Assembly: GCA_963995525.1 (NCBI GenBank)
Contig: OZ023211.1
Location: forward strand, 60,189,738-60,253,737
DNA: 64,000 bases
Direction of reading: 5' to 3'
DNA from: Escarpia spicata
Lineage: Eukaryota; Annelida; Polychaeta; Sabellida; Siboglinidae
Both the position numbers and the translations under genes were made by a program. This document shows, piece after piece, positions 39,901 through 46,815 of this stretch (its first letter is position 1; each line of letters opens with the position of its first letter). The notes under the pieces are model-generated. The model had not been told where the DNA came from. It ran no database searches and saw only the letters and a list, made by a program, of their open reading frames with translations.

Positions 39901-42900
39901 AGTGCAATAACGTGACTCTGGCATGTCAACATGGCTTCTGTCTGATAAAAATATAAAAGTAAATTAAAAAGTAAAGGTCAGTTCTTATACAGTGCAGTAT
40001 CCAGTCCTTAGGACTGCTCAAAGCACTACACCAAACATCATATTGTATTACTTTTGTGTAAACTTGGAACATCAGTTCAATGTTATGAGGGGACCAATTC
40101 ACTAACATTCTTATAAGCACGATTTTGCTCTACAAAATTGATTTCACTCGTTAGCAGTGATCCTGTATACTGAATCTTGTCAGCGCCAGGACATGCTGCC
40201 TGGACACTTGTGTTGGTGTGTCACGGAAATATTGTCCTCAATGACAGGGTGGCGGATTTTTGCATTTTTATACATCTCCTTAAATTCGACAACGCATCCT
40301 ATTTAATGACGGGTTTTAGTTATGAGATCATTATCCAAGTGAAACGGTTCCCAGTAATTGGTTGTTTGCATCTAGATGTGGGAAACCAGAGGCTTGAGGA
40401 TAGACGGAGATTATCTGAGTCATCTTCGCTTCGCCGACGACATACTCATATGCGCTACTGTACCACAAGAACTAAAAAAAATGCTGCAGGAGCTAGCTGT
40501 TGAAGGCGAAAAACAAGGTCTGAAGATGAACATTTCGAAGACAAAAGTGATGCTAGAAAATGACACACCAATATATATCAATGCCACGCAGATAGAGAAC
40601 GTTGAAAGCTACGTCTATTTGGGACAGCGATACAGTATCTGAGACAAAAACCAAGACTAGGAGATTCAAAGAAGAATCACTGCCGGCTGGACTGCATTCG
40701 CCAAACACAGTGACATCTTCAAGGGAAACTTTGGAACCTGCTTGAAGAGACAAGTCTACAATTCATGCATACTTCCAGCGATGACATATGGCGCGGAAAC
40801 ACTCACACGGCACTCATACATGTTACGTTTCAGAAACGCCAATGCAGGAGATTTATACGTAAATCAGAGTCTCAGAAAATCGGACATTTATACATAAATT
40901 GGATTAAAATATAACAAAAAAGAATACTTTCCATCGACATTAGTAACCATCCTTGAATTAAACAGAGAAAAAAATAAAAAGTTTCTCGAAAGGTAAATAT
41001 ACCCAATATTAATAACCATGTTTTAATAAAACGTTAAGTTTCAGAAATGCCCATGCATTAGACTTATGCGTAAATTGGAGGGTCTTGTAATATCAGGAAA
41101 TTGTGCGTAAATTGAGGGTCTCAGGGTATTATGGAATTGTGTATAAATCTGAGTATTTCATGTTATGAAAATGGTCAGAGATCAGCTTTATTTCCAAATG
41201 CATTGCGCATATGCTCTTAAATCAATGGCACACAACAGCTTGTTGATATTTATTTAATGTGCTACATTAAATGAATTATATGTTGACATAAAATAATTAA
41301 ATAAATTATATCTAAACTAAAATGTTACAAACAGATACAGTATTCACAAGTATAAGTACCAGAACTTAGCACTGTATTTTCTTCAAAATTTGTTACCATA
41401 GCCTAGGTGACAGAGGCATGCATGATGAATTTGAGGAGTCTCACAATACTGGGCCAAAAAAGGTGGACTGGACACCAAAAACAAGTGCTTAAAATAAATT
41501 TAAAACTGTCTTAAATGGTAGCCAAGATACATCTACACCTAAAATTGAAGAAAAAACCTTCAGAAATCGACTTATGCTAGTACCTCATCAGAATACAACC
41601 AAAAGACTTTTAAAATGTTAAGGATGATCAGAGCACTCTGGACCTGAAATGGTGGACACTGTAACTTACGTTATCCACCACAACCATTGTCCACAACCAC
41701 AATTTGTTCAAACAACAATAAACAGACAGGATGTGTTTTTGTGTCTCTTCTTTCTTCATCGGCCTAAGATACAGCACAAATGTTATCAATAGGAACTGTT
41801 CACAAAGAAGCTGGTTATGGAGCAAAATATAGCATAAGTTACAGAACACCAATCTGGCCCAGTATTGTGCGACTCCTCATTTACTATTTGTCACCTTTGG
41901 CCTTGCTGGTGGAGCATTTAATGTTATAAAATACATCTTTTCATTTATAATGTGTTCCAGTTCTAACATTTACAGATATACATGGACTAAACAAAACCCC
42001 AGTGTACATAGTGTAGATGGATCGACTGACATTATTTGAATATAGATTGAAACAGATTACACTTCGTTCTACAAGATCGGCAAGCTGGCGGTGGGCGATA
42101 ATAGGGTATATGCGGCAGCGCTCATCTAAAGCTTATATATATATATATGCAATATCAACTACAGGCAAGACCCAAGAAGATTATAGTTAAACAGTTGTTG
42201 TCTAGTCAACACAAGGCATGATTTAAACAACCCCTTTCGCTTTGTTGTCCGAGCGGCCTTGGTCCAATGTCCCTAATATGACAGTATTTAAAAGATTTAG
42301 CTTAGGGTCTGACTGATTGCAATTAACTCACTGGCACTGGTATTGACCACTTTCTGTTGACAACGAAAAAAAACATACTCAAGTCAGCCGGAAATAAACC
42401 CATTTAGGCCTATTCGGAATATAACATAGAAAAAATTGTTTTGGTTTCACTGAAAATCCAGGAGATTGGTTCTCCTTTCCAGGAGATTGGGAGATTTTGT
42501 GGTTTTTTGGGAGTTTCCCGGCAAATCCAAGAGACTTAACATGTATGTCACCATCCAGGCAAACAACAAGCTAGCAGCCACACAAACATGTATGTCACCA
42601 TCCAGGCAAAGAACAAGCTAGCAGCCACACAAACATGTATGTCACCATCCAGGCAAAGAACAAGCTAGCAGCCACACAAACAAAGATGGACAGAAGTATG
42701 TTAAACATCACCAGGGTTTGGTTTCTTCCAGAAGAAACCTATTTCTTCCAAGATGCCTGGAAGAAACTGGAAGGGGTTTCTTCCACTTTCTTCCGGAAAA
42801 ATCCAGAAGAAACTGGAAGCAAGTTGAAAATAGGATTTGACAATGGAAACTATGCTGATATATATATTTCTGTATTGATTTTATTCAATATATATATATA

Positions 42901-44764
42901 ATAATTTAATGATTATAATATTAGGATAACATAAAAAGTGTGATGCATTTGTGTTCGTGTTGATGTATAAGGTTATTACTTGTGTTTTATTAGTCACCTA
43001 AAAGCAAAATCCAGCATGGTTCCCATTTATCACCCACCATAAGCCATTTGTTGCATGCCACAGTAACACATTTAATCCATTCAATATCCCTTGAAACTAG
43101 GCCCATCAATAACTCTCCATTCAATATCCCTTGAAACTAGGCCCATCAATAAATGTTCACTATGTCTTAGTTTTATACTGTGTATTTGTGTTAATCACAT
43201 ATCATAATTGGGACAAAATTTAAACTGAAAGATATGTTTAGAATATCTCGGTCATCATCTACTTATCACAGCAGCTCTGCTCTGACTTAGTATTTACATT
43301 TGCACCACTCAACCAGTGAGCAAGAAGTAGCTAACTAAACTAGGTGGCTACCAGGCCTGGTGGATGCTACACAAAAACTGAAGCCGTTTAGTGATTTTTC
43401 TACTATGTGGGAACAACAAGACAAACATGACTGCCTGAAGTAAGAAGTCTTAAAGTGACACATTAAACCCACTTATTATAAAGAACTGTATTCCACCTGC
43501 ACTGAAATGAATACAACACAAGTAACAATCTTAGTACATAAATAGCCCATGTATGCCTGAAATAAGAAGTCTTATTTATATTGTGCAATGGAGTTACAAT
43601 GTTAAAAGACATATTTTATATCAATATCACTAGCTTAAAATGATTTATAAGAATATTTTAGTTACATACATTTTCTTTACGGAAGAAACTATTTCTTCAA
43701 GGAGGAAGAAATATGGAGAAAAAAAACATTGAAAAAACTGCCCTTCGGGAGAAAATGCAAACCCTGAACATCTCATACCGGCAGAGAAAAATAAACATCT
43801 GGGTAAGAGAGAAGACAAAGGTCATAGACATGATAGAACAAATCAGAGGACTGCAATGGACCTGGGCAGGGCACATCAGCATACTATGAGATAACCGATG
43901 GACATCGCGTATCACAACCTGGAGACCTTACGCAGGGAAATGATCTAGAGGAAGACCGGCGAGACGGTGGAAAAATTAACTAAACGAGTACTGGAAGGGC
44001 ACCATCTGACAGAGGACACCACAAGACAGGCAGATTTGGAAACGACATGTTGAGGCCTTTGCCCAACCACGGGATAAATGATGATGATGTTATGTAAATA
44101 CCTTGTTGTTTTGCACGAAGCTTCTCCACGATGGCGTGGACTTCAAGGAAATCCTCCCACTCCTTGTTGCGATTCCCAAATGGGTAACTGCATCCTAAAA
44201 ACAACGACATTTACACAATCTTATTTCTTTAAATTTACTTCAATCTGATACTATAAGACAACTGCCAAAACAACATTAGTTTTGTTGAAAGGGAAACCAA
44301 TCTAGTTTTACTTCTTGCCCAGTTTTTAATCTGTTGTGTCCTCTCTATGTATTGATCCTCTGCCATTATCTCTAGTGTTGTCCTGATTAATAAATGTTGT
44401 TAATGATTCTTTGGTTCATGCCATTACCTCCAACTCTCAGCTGTTCACCCCGCTCTTTCGTGATTTCTCTTAATGCTATCTCTACATCTTCATATCAGTC
44501 TTCCTCTTCTCCTTCTACCACCTCTACTACTGATACTGCCAAAACTCTTGGCACAAAGAGATCAAACAGTTTCAAGCAGTACAATGTGCACAGAAGCAAT
44601 GAGAGGAACTGAATCATGGTGTTGTTTTCGATTTTGTGTACGAGCAAGCACTTACTCTCCAGTAGAATCCCAACAAGTTCCAGGGTATCTCGCCTCACTG
44701 ATCGTGGCATGCTTCCCTCGACATCGCCAACAGCCAATTTCCCTTTCCTGTTCCTCTTTCCCAT
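18911..44764 (-). CDS. SETD3: SETD3, actin-histidine N-methyltransferase (15 coding exons, complete)
   Basis: Coding exons 1-15: 44764-44656, 44194-44102, 39843-39698, 38266-38194, 37483-37373, 36354-36274, 35350-35286, 32357-32299, 31623-31500, 30941-30867, 24628-24529, 22484-22418, 21903-21794, 21563-21382, 19753-18911. All introns are GT-AG and the phases join to 745 residues without a break. Start is MGKRNRKGK, as in vertebrate SETD3 (MGKK...). SETD3 methylates actin His73. The SET domain (about 85-330) shows FGLKAKRDIK, MTRQNQIP, LIPYWDMCNH and VFIFYGPRCNSELLNHSGF. N257, N279-H280 and Y317 match human catalytic or cofactor residues N256, N278-H279 and Y313, and R76 matches R75. A Rubisco-LSMT-type substrate-binding domain follows (exons 12-15). 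The tail is about 150 residues longer than human SETD3 (594 residues) and contains repeats. Less certain: the acceptors of exons 6, 13 and 15, where nearby AGs exist. Confidence 0.95.
19154..19453 (-). repeat. Three degenerate protein repeats in the SETD3 tail
   Basis: Within the last SETD3 exon three units of about 33-36 residues follow one another, each with a pattern like KCTTGEAQVDN..LASLEKE then EREVHP and N/E-rich spacers (KSTTGDIQTGNSVASLAKG; KCTVSEAHVDSSVASLEKQ). The segment is acidic, Ser/Thr-rich and predicted to be disordered. Human SETD3 has no such repeat. Confidence 0.8.
19965..20400 (-). mobile_element. L2/Rex-like LINE 3' fragment in SETD3 intron 14
   Basis: A minus-strand open frame (20,308-19,976) carries the C-terminal signature of L2/CR1-superfamily RTs: LHWLPVAYRIQFKLATITYR, then RTFSVAAPEIWNQLP and a terminal FRKKL. 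The piece is 5'-truncated. It lies sense-oriented with SETD3, between exons 14 and 15. Confidence 0.85.
20437..20835. mobile_element. Foldback element bounded by (AGACC)n/(GGTCT)n arrays
   Basis: The left arm ends with about a dozen AGACC pentamers (20,517-20,575) then TCACCC. The right arm is the inverse, GGGTGAATCT then (GGTCT)n at 20,755-20,795. An inner inverted pair reads GACATCATAATCACGTAAAT on the left at about 20,641-20,660, with its complement at about 20,720-20,740. There is no coding capacity. It lies in SETD3 intron 14. Confidence 0.75.
20880..20945 (-). mobile_element. Short CR1 3'-UTR relic
   Basis: TTGGCTTATCGAG plus flanking bases match the 3' UTR of the CR1 copies at 25,080, 35,085 and 59,880. 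Only about 60 bp remains. It could also be the tail of a SINE mobilised by CR1. Confidence 0.45.
22590..23345 (-). mobile_element. tRNA-derived SINE split by a MITE
   Basis: The tail half (22,590-22,681, with CAAAGCGCTTAAC and CTCCCTGGCAGACCTG) and the head half (23,110-23,345, with GCGCGAAGA, TCTATAGCCAGGTA and B-box-like GGATTCAAACCC) are the two parts of one SINE copy. The MITE at 22,682-23,109 lies between them. It lies in SETD3 intron 11. Confidence 0.8.
22682..23109. mobile_element. MITE, 428 bp, about 28-bp terminal inverted repeats
   Basis: The left end AGGGTAGCCACTACCCGAAA and the complement of the right end AGGGCAGCCACTACCTGAAA continue in register through ACGGCCATAT. A second inverted block, ATATCTCT(G/A)TTAATACTGA, follows, offset by an extra 12-14 bp in the right arm. 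The left end is itself a hairpin (GGGTAG/CTACCC). It is non-coding. I see no convincing target-site duplication. Confidence 0.8.
24415..24565 (-). repeat. Tandem copies of the SETD3 exon 11 donor junction
   Basis: On the minus strand the exon-tail-plus-donor unit ending CTTGCAACTAG|GTAAGA occurs four times in a row, with units of about 30-40 bp. The authentic donor is the first (exon ends at 24,529). Decoys follow in the intron near 24,491, 24,461 and 24,423. Reading through to the second donor hits an in-frame TGA, so only the first supports the full protein. Confidence 0.85.
24750..24900. repeat. 150-bp direct repeat, left copy
   Basis: The segment from AATAAATATTCATTC to AATAAATATATAC is nearly identical to 30,152-30,304. 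The pair brackets the block holding the CR1 element and the duplicated 29.1/29.9-kb repeats, so it looks like the duplicated flank of a large insertion or rearrangement. Confidence 0.85.
25152..27987 (-). pseudogene. CR1 ORF2: endonuclease plus reverse transcriptase, broken
   Basis: Domains in order: apurinic-type endonuclease (27,987-27,292; CVCLNARSIVNKRNEL, IIGITESWT, GGVILYI, IIMGDFN); linker; RT (26,718-25,500; AMKENKSPGVDGIPPKLL, IVYLDFQKAFDKVPHQ, SGVPQGSVLGPILFL, KFADDTKVF with both catalytic Asp); C-terminal domain (HLEYCIQAWRPYPRKDID, MIPNLRDLSYEIRLKKCG). Compared with the copy at 32.7 kb it has at least four lesions: a 1-nt deletion near 27,290, an AGA-to-TGA stop near 26,857, a 2-nt deletion near 26,366 and a TAT-to-TAA stop near 25,944. 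No ATG precedes the endonuclease in this frame. The frame overlaps ORF1 in the -1 register. Confidence 0.9.
27969..27990 (-). promoter_or_regulatory. Candidate -1 ribosomal frameshift site at the CR1 ORF1/ORF2 junction
   Basis: The heptamer T TTA AAC (minus strand, 27,978-27,972) sits in the zero frame of ORF1 directly before its TAG stop (27,971-27,969). A -1 slip continues in the ORF2 frame (CTA GAT TCA CAG...). This is the X XXY YYZ class of slippery site. I did not identify a convincing downstream pseudoknot by eye. Confidence 0.55.
27969..29066 (-). pseudogene. CR1 ORF1: SGNH-esterase protein with one in-frame stop
   Basis: From the ATG at 29,066 the frame opens with a Cys-containing start (FQCIGCWKVECLQKEIV), meets a TGA at 28,941-28,943 after 41 codons, and then runs 323 codons from the next ATG (28,940) to TAG at 27,969. 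Numbered from 28,940: a Lys/Glu/Arg/Thr-rich repetitive region (1-140), then SGNH-hydrolase blocks VFMGDSIM (153-160), CLPGARIEH (176-184), VHVGTNNA (203-210) and DGLHLSGKGA (293-302). All catalytic signatures (Ser in GDS, Gly, Asn, Asp/His) are present. CR1-group ORF1 proteins commonly carry such an esterase. The TGA could be CpG decay of CGA. The ORF ends in TTTAAAC followed by TAG. Confidence 0.85.
29085..29370. repeat. 285-bp direct repeat, first copy
   Basis: From TTAGGTGAATGAATGG to GGTGCTTGCATAAA this is almost identical to 29,869-30,153 (one visible G/A difference at the GTAGGGCCC/GTAGAGCCC position). The sequence is not protein-coding. The overlapping 70-codon frame is identical in both copies because the DNA is. 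Confidence 0.95.
29371..30153. repeat. Second unit of a tandem pair (spacer, B' and D' blocks)
   Basis: 29,371-29,785 is single-copy spacer. 29,786-29,868 (GTAATGGCCCCACTTATAGG ... GGGATTATAG) repeats 24,935-25,010. 29,869-30,153 repeats 29,085-29,370. The order is therefore B-[CR1]-D-spacer-B'-D', a tandem dimer in which the CR1 inserted into the B/D junction of the first unit. Confidence 0.8.
30152..30304. repeat. 150-bp direct repeat, right copy
   Basis: Matches 24,750-24,900 apart from small differences (a GTT deletion near 30,238). It closes the rearranged block that carries the CR1 element. Confidence 0.85.
30652..30725 (-). mobile_element. Short CR1 3'-UTR relic
   Basis: GATTGTCATCCAG, then GTGGACAAGG and TATCGAGAGT, resemble the CR1 3' UTR at 25,030-25,100. 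About 70 bp remains. It lies in SETD3 intron 10, about 140 bp beyond the exon 10 donor. Confidence 0.5.
31250..31440 (-). mobile_element. tRNA-derived SINE with intact A and B boxes
   Basis: On the minus strand the head reads TAGTGTAGTGGTTAGCAC (consensus A box) and, about 45 bp on, GTTCAAAAC (consensus B box). A non-tRNA body continues to about 31,250. It differs from the 5.4/16.2/22.6-kb SINE family. It lies in SETD3 intron 9. It is too diverged to fold as a functional tRNA. Confidence 0.65.
32565..32735 (-). mobile_element. SINE fragment next to the CR1 insertion
   Basis: TACAGCCAGGTACTCATTTG and a B-box-like GTTTCGAACC at about 32,680 match the body and head of the 16.2-kb SINE family. 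It directly abuts the 5' end of the CR1 at 32,742. Confidence 0.55.
32742..35160 (+). mobile_element. 5'-truncated CR1 LINE, antisense in SETD3 intron 7
   Basis: Same family as 25,011-29,084 but on the plus strand. It begins within the endonuclease (GGGCATATACGATGG) and ends near TGGCAATCTTGTTAAATC at about 35,160. A frame of 540 codons (32,775-34,399) is open from the endonuclease C terminus through most of the RT (NKSPGVDGIPPKLLLE, LDFQKAFDKVPHQRLLLK, SGVPQGSVLGPILFLI). The catalytic FADD is replaced by FAHH at about 34,291. A 20-bp deletion at about 34,393 between GCAAATG/GGAAATG words then breaks the frame. The C-terminal part continues at 34,627-35,033. Confidence 0.92.
36570..36978. mobile_element. 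MITE with 28-bp perfect inner inverted repeat
   Basis: TTGATATCACCATAAAGATA plus ATAATCTT (36,602-36,629) is perfectly complemented at 36,919-36,946. Imperfect inverted similarity extends outward to AATTGCAAT on both sides, giving an element of about 400 bp without coding capacity. It lies in SETD3 intron 5, upstream of exon 6 in the minus-strand sense. Confidence 0.75.
37689..38068. repeat. 190-bp tandem duplication in SETD3 intron 4
   Basis: CTGTACATGTTTGTGCGGTT at 37,689 recurs at 37,879, and the following 190 bp (including GTTAAAACTGTTTTG and GAATTACCCC-like words) align with scattered differences. It is non-coding. Confidence 0.9.
39100..39310. repeat. 40-bp minisatellite in SETD3 intron 3
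   Basis: The unit AGCTGTGGTTTTCACTTTGT plus TGAATTGGGTTTTCA... recurs at 39,141, 39,181 and 39,221 with degenerate flanking copies. It lies in the intron between exons 3 and 4. Confidence 0.9.
39960..40035 (-). mobile_element. SINE tail fragment
   Basis: GTTCTTATACAGTGCAGTAT, CCAGTCCTTAGGACTGC and CAAAGCAC match the tail of the 16.2-kb SINE family. The head is missing. Confidence 0.55.
41433..41878. mobile_element. MITE, 446 bp, about 25-bp terminal inverted repeats
   Basis: GAGGAGTCTCACAATACTGG + GCCA at the left end is complemented at the right end (GAGGAGTCGCACAATACTGG + GCCA read on the minus strand). Flanking ATTT on both sides may be the target duplication. It lies inside the block that interrupts the RTE-type LINE. 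Confidence 0.8.
42538..42680. repeat. 47-bp minisatellite, 3 copies, from LINE coding sequence
   Basis: ATGTATGTCACCATCCAGGC starts at 42,541, 42,588 and 42,635. The unit encodes the LINE segment TIQAKNKLAATQT, so a piece of coding sequence was amplified in place. Confidence 0.9.
42712..43766. mobile_element. Non-autonomous hAT element, 1,055 bp
   Basis: It starts CAGGGTTTGG and ends GCAAACCCTG, a terminal inverted repeat. Flanking 8-bp sequences AACATCAC (left) and AACATCTC (right) match at 7 of 8 positions, as expected for a hAT target-site duplication. GAAGAAAC/GTTTCTTCC words near both ends extend the inverted symmetry. No transposase was found. Removing it restores the continuity of the surrounding LINE. 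Confidence 0.85.
43077..43155. repeat. Two copies of a 41-bp direct repeat
   Basis: CTCCATTCAATATCCCTTGA with AACTAGGCCCATCAATAA is present twice in a row inside the hAT element. Confidence 0.85.
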
Positions 44765-44815
44765 TTTGCAGGTGTCTTCTTCACGAGTGCTAGTATAGGT
44801 CAGCCTAAACCTGCA
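44765..44815 (-). promoter_or_regulatory. SETD3 5' UTR segment and upstream splice acceptor
   Basis: On the minus strand a TTTTTACCTGCAG acceptor lies about 50 nt before the SETD3 start codon, so the first coding exon probably begins with a short 5' UTR. At least one non-coding exon must then lie further upstream, toward 46 kb. Confidence 0.5.
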
Positions 44816-46139
44816 GGTAAAAATACTCTTGATACCACAGAATGTAATAATTTAATGCCAATTTTTATAACTTAATATATGTATATTTACTTTTAAGGGA
44901 TGTCTAGTTCAAATCACACATTCTGTGCTATTATCATTATTTAGTTGATCTCTCATCTCATCCATATTTATTCAGCATATTTTAGGTGCATTTATAAGTG
45001 CCAATTGTGCTGCTTTTGGGTAGGAAATATAATTTTTACCGTTGGGCAGGCTTTTTTTGTATGGTTTCACTTTCAAATTTAATACCAATAAGGGAAAATC
45101 AAAATGATTATCCACAAACACGTCTGCCAAAACTGTATAAAAGTTGACTGGGCTGTCTCATTAAATTGGCCAATGTTTCACAATACTAAAACTACCAGGA
45201 AAAACCTTGCTTCTTTTATTTCTTTCATACATGATGGACTGAATGTATGCGTGATTATTACGTACGTAGAAATAGAATTGGCAGATATATTTGGAAAGCT
45301 ACCATGTCTCAACCATACAATTAGCTTCCATTTCACAGACGATTATCCAAAAGTAGGTCCAAAATGCCTAATGACTTAAATAACTATTGTCAGTAGTAGG
45401 TACTGCATATATCTGATCTGGCAGTATAATGATGTTAGGTCCACCTTGATTTTATCGTTATAACTATACTTTTACAACAAATTTATTGTGAAATGTGTCC
45501 ATTCCATCATAATTTAATGCATATTGTGTTATGAAATATTACATTTTAGGACACTTTCTGAGGATGAAATAGCGCTCCGGTTTGTGCCAGTCTGCACTGC
45601 TGTGGCCATGGGTTACAGAGTAGCAATAGAACAGTGCATACTGATGCAAAACAAACTGCCATTTGTACCTCAAAAGTGCCCTAAAGTAAACGCAATAAAA
45701 CTGCCATTAATTGTATAAATGTTACATTTGAATGTATGCCTGGAACGATGTGGAATGTTAGAATGCATGCTGCGCCTGTGGGACATAAAATCTACGCAAT
45801 TATAAAGACGAAATCGAGGTGGCTCAGAATTCTGCATGCATACGTTTGTGAAAATTTTCATATTTCAACAGCAAGAAAATTATAAGCATCTTCCATGTGT
45901 CATGATGACACATCGTCACGCCCCCACAAATCATATCCCACTTCGGGGTCCGACCGACTTTAATTATGGTATCCCGAAAGGTTTTTGAACAGGCTGACGG
46001 TAGTAATTATATTTGCGGTTCTTGTATACGCTAAACAGATGAGGCAATAGTATATTAATGAACTCGGGCGCGTGTATAAAGCAAAATACCCACTAGTCTA
46101 AGTTAAAACACACGGACCAACGATAACCCCAGTGCACAG
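44816..46139. other. SETD3 upstream/intron sequence, nothing recognised
   Basis: AT-rich sequence. A few plus-strand frames of 60-90 codons occur but show no family resemblance. It is presumably the first intron of the SETD3 transcript. Confidence 0.4.
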
Positions 46140-46325
46140 AAAGGAATGACGTCACAGAACAAACCGCTATTGTGTCGCCCCCTAGTGAATGACGTCCTTA
46201 TTAGTCAAACAGTTTCCATTTTCATTCGCCATATGGTGCAGCAGCTGTGAGCGTAAATAGAGGAAACTCAACGACGAATCGTTTTTCAATTTCTTGAACA
46301 AATTACTTATAACAGGTAATTAAGA
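46140..46325. promoter_or_regulatory. Candidate bidirectional SETD3/CCNK promoter
   Basis: A consensus CRE, TGACGTCA, lies at 46,147-46,154, with a half-match TGACGTCC at about 46,184. Downstream, TTCGCCATATGG resembles a YY1-type core-promoter element. A plus-strand CAG|GTAATT at about 46,315 could be the donor of a non-coding first CCNK exon, because the CCNK start codon sits at the very start of its exon 3.6 kb away. The assignment is inference from position and motifs. Confidence 0.35.
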
Positions 46326-46594
46326 ATTGTGCAGGTCACCAGTGTATTTCGTTTCTGATAATGAATTATGCTTTTTCAGGACAATCAAGTAGGTGTCGGA
46401 TGGATTTAATAAACGTAAAAGACTCGATTTCCAATCCGCCTCGAGTCGTACTCGAAGTTGAAGCCGGTTGACGTGAGACGTTGACGTTGTTGCTTGGTTT
46501 GTTGGTAAAGGTTCATCTGCCTCCAATGCCGGCGATGGGGTGGCATACTGATTTGGCAGTTTTGTCGATGGTAATATACAATAACTGGCAGTTG

Positions 46595-46815
46595 TGTCGA
46601 ATCCAGACCCACCTCGATTTCGCTGTTATAACTTGAGTTTTGCCTAACTTTGTTTTTCAACTTTTGTCAAAGTCGACGTCTTTGTCTGTAGTTTGATACA
46701 TCAGAGCGTTAGTTCCACCCCTCAACCAAAAAACATGGCACTTGTCTTGTGTCGAATCCGGACCCACCTAGATTTCACCGTTATAACTTGAGTATTGCCT
46801 AACTTTGATACCTCA
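46595..46815. repeat. Diverged direct repeat, about 155-bp period
   Basis: GTCGAATCC(A/G)GACCCACCT followed by CGTTATAACTTGAGT-like sequence and TTGCCTAACTTTG occurs at about 46,595-46,660 and again at 46,750-46,815. Confidence 0.7.

Larger units (their letters stand above)
40376..44090 (+). mobile_element. RTE-type LINE, 5'-truncated and split by two insertions
   Basis: The RT part at 40,376-40,805 has LRFADDILICA, KQGLKMNISKTKVM and TYGAETLT. After an intervening block (about 40,806-42,537) it resumes at 42,538-42,711 (QAKNKLAATQTKMDRSMLN). A hAT element follows (42,712-43,766), and the LINE then resumes at 43,767-44,060 (YRQRKINIWVREKTKV, WTWAGHIS, SRGRPARRWKN, FAQPRDK). It ends in a (GAT)n-type tail at 44,075-44,090. 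Its end lies about 10 nt from the SETD3 exon 2 donor, in antisense orientation. Several stops are present. Confidence 0.8.
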
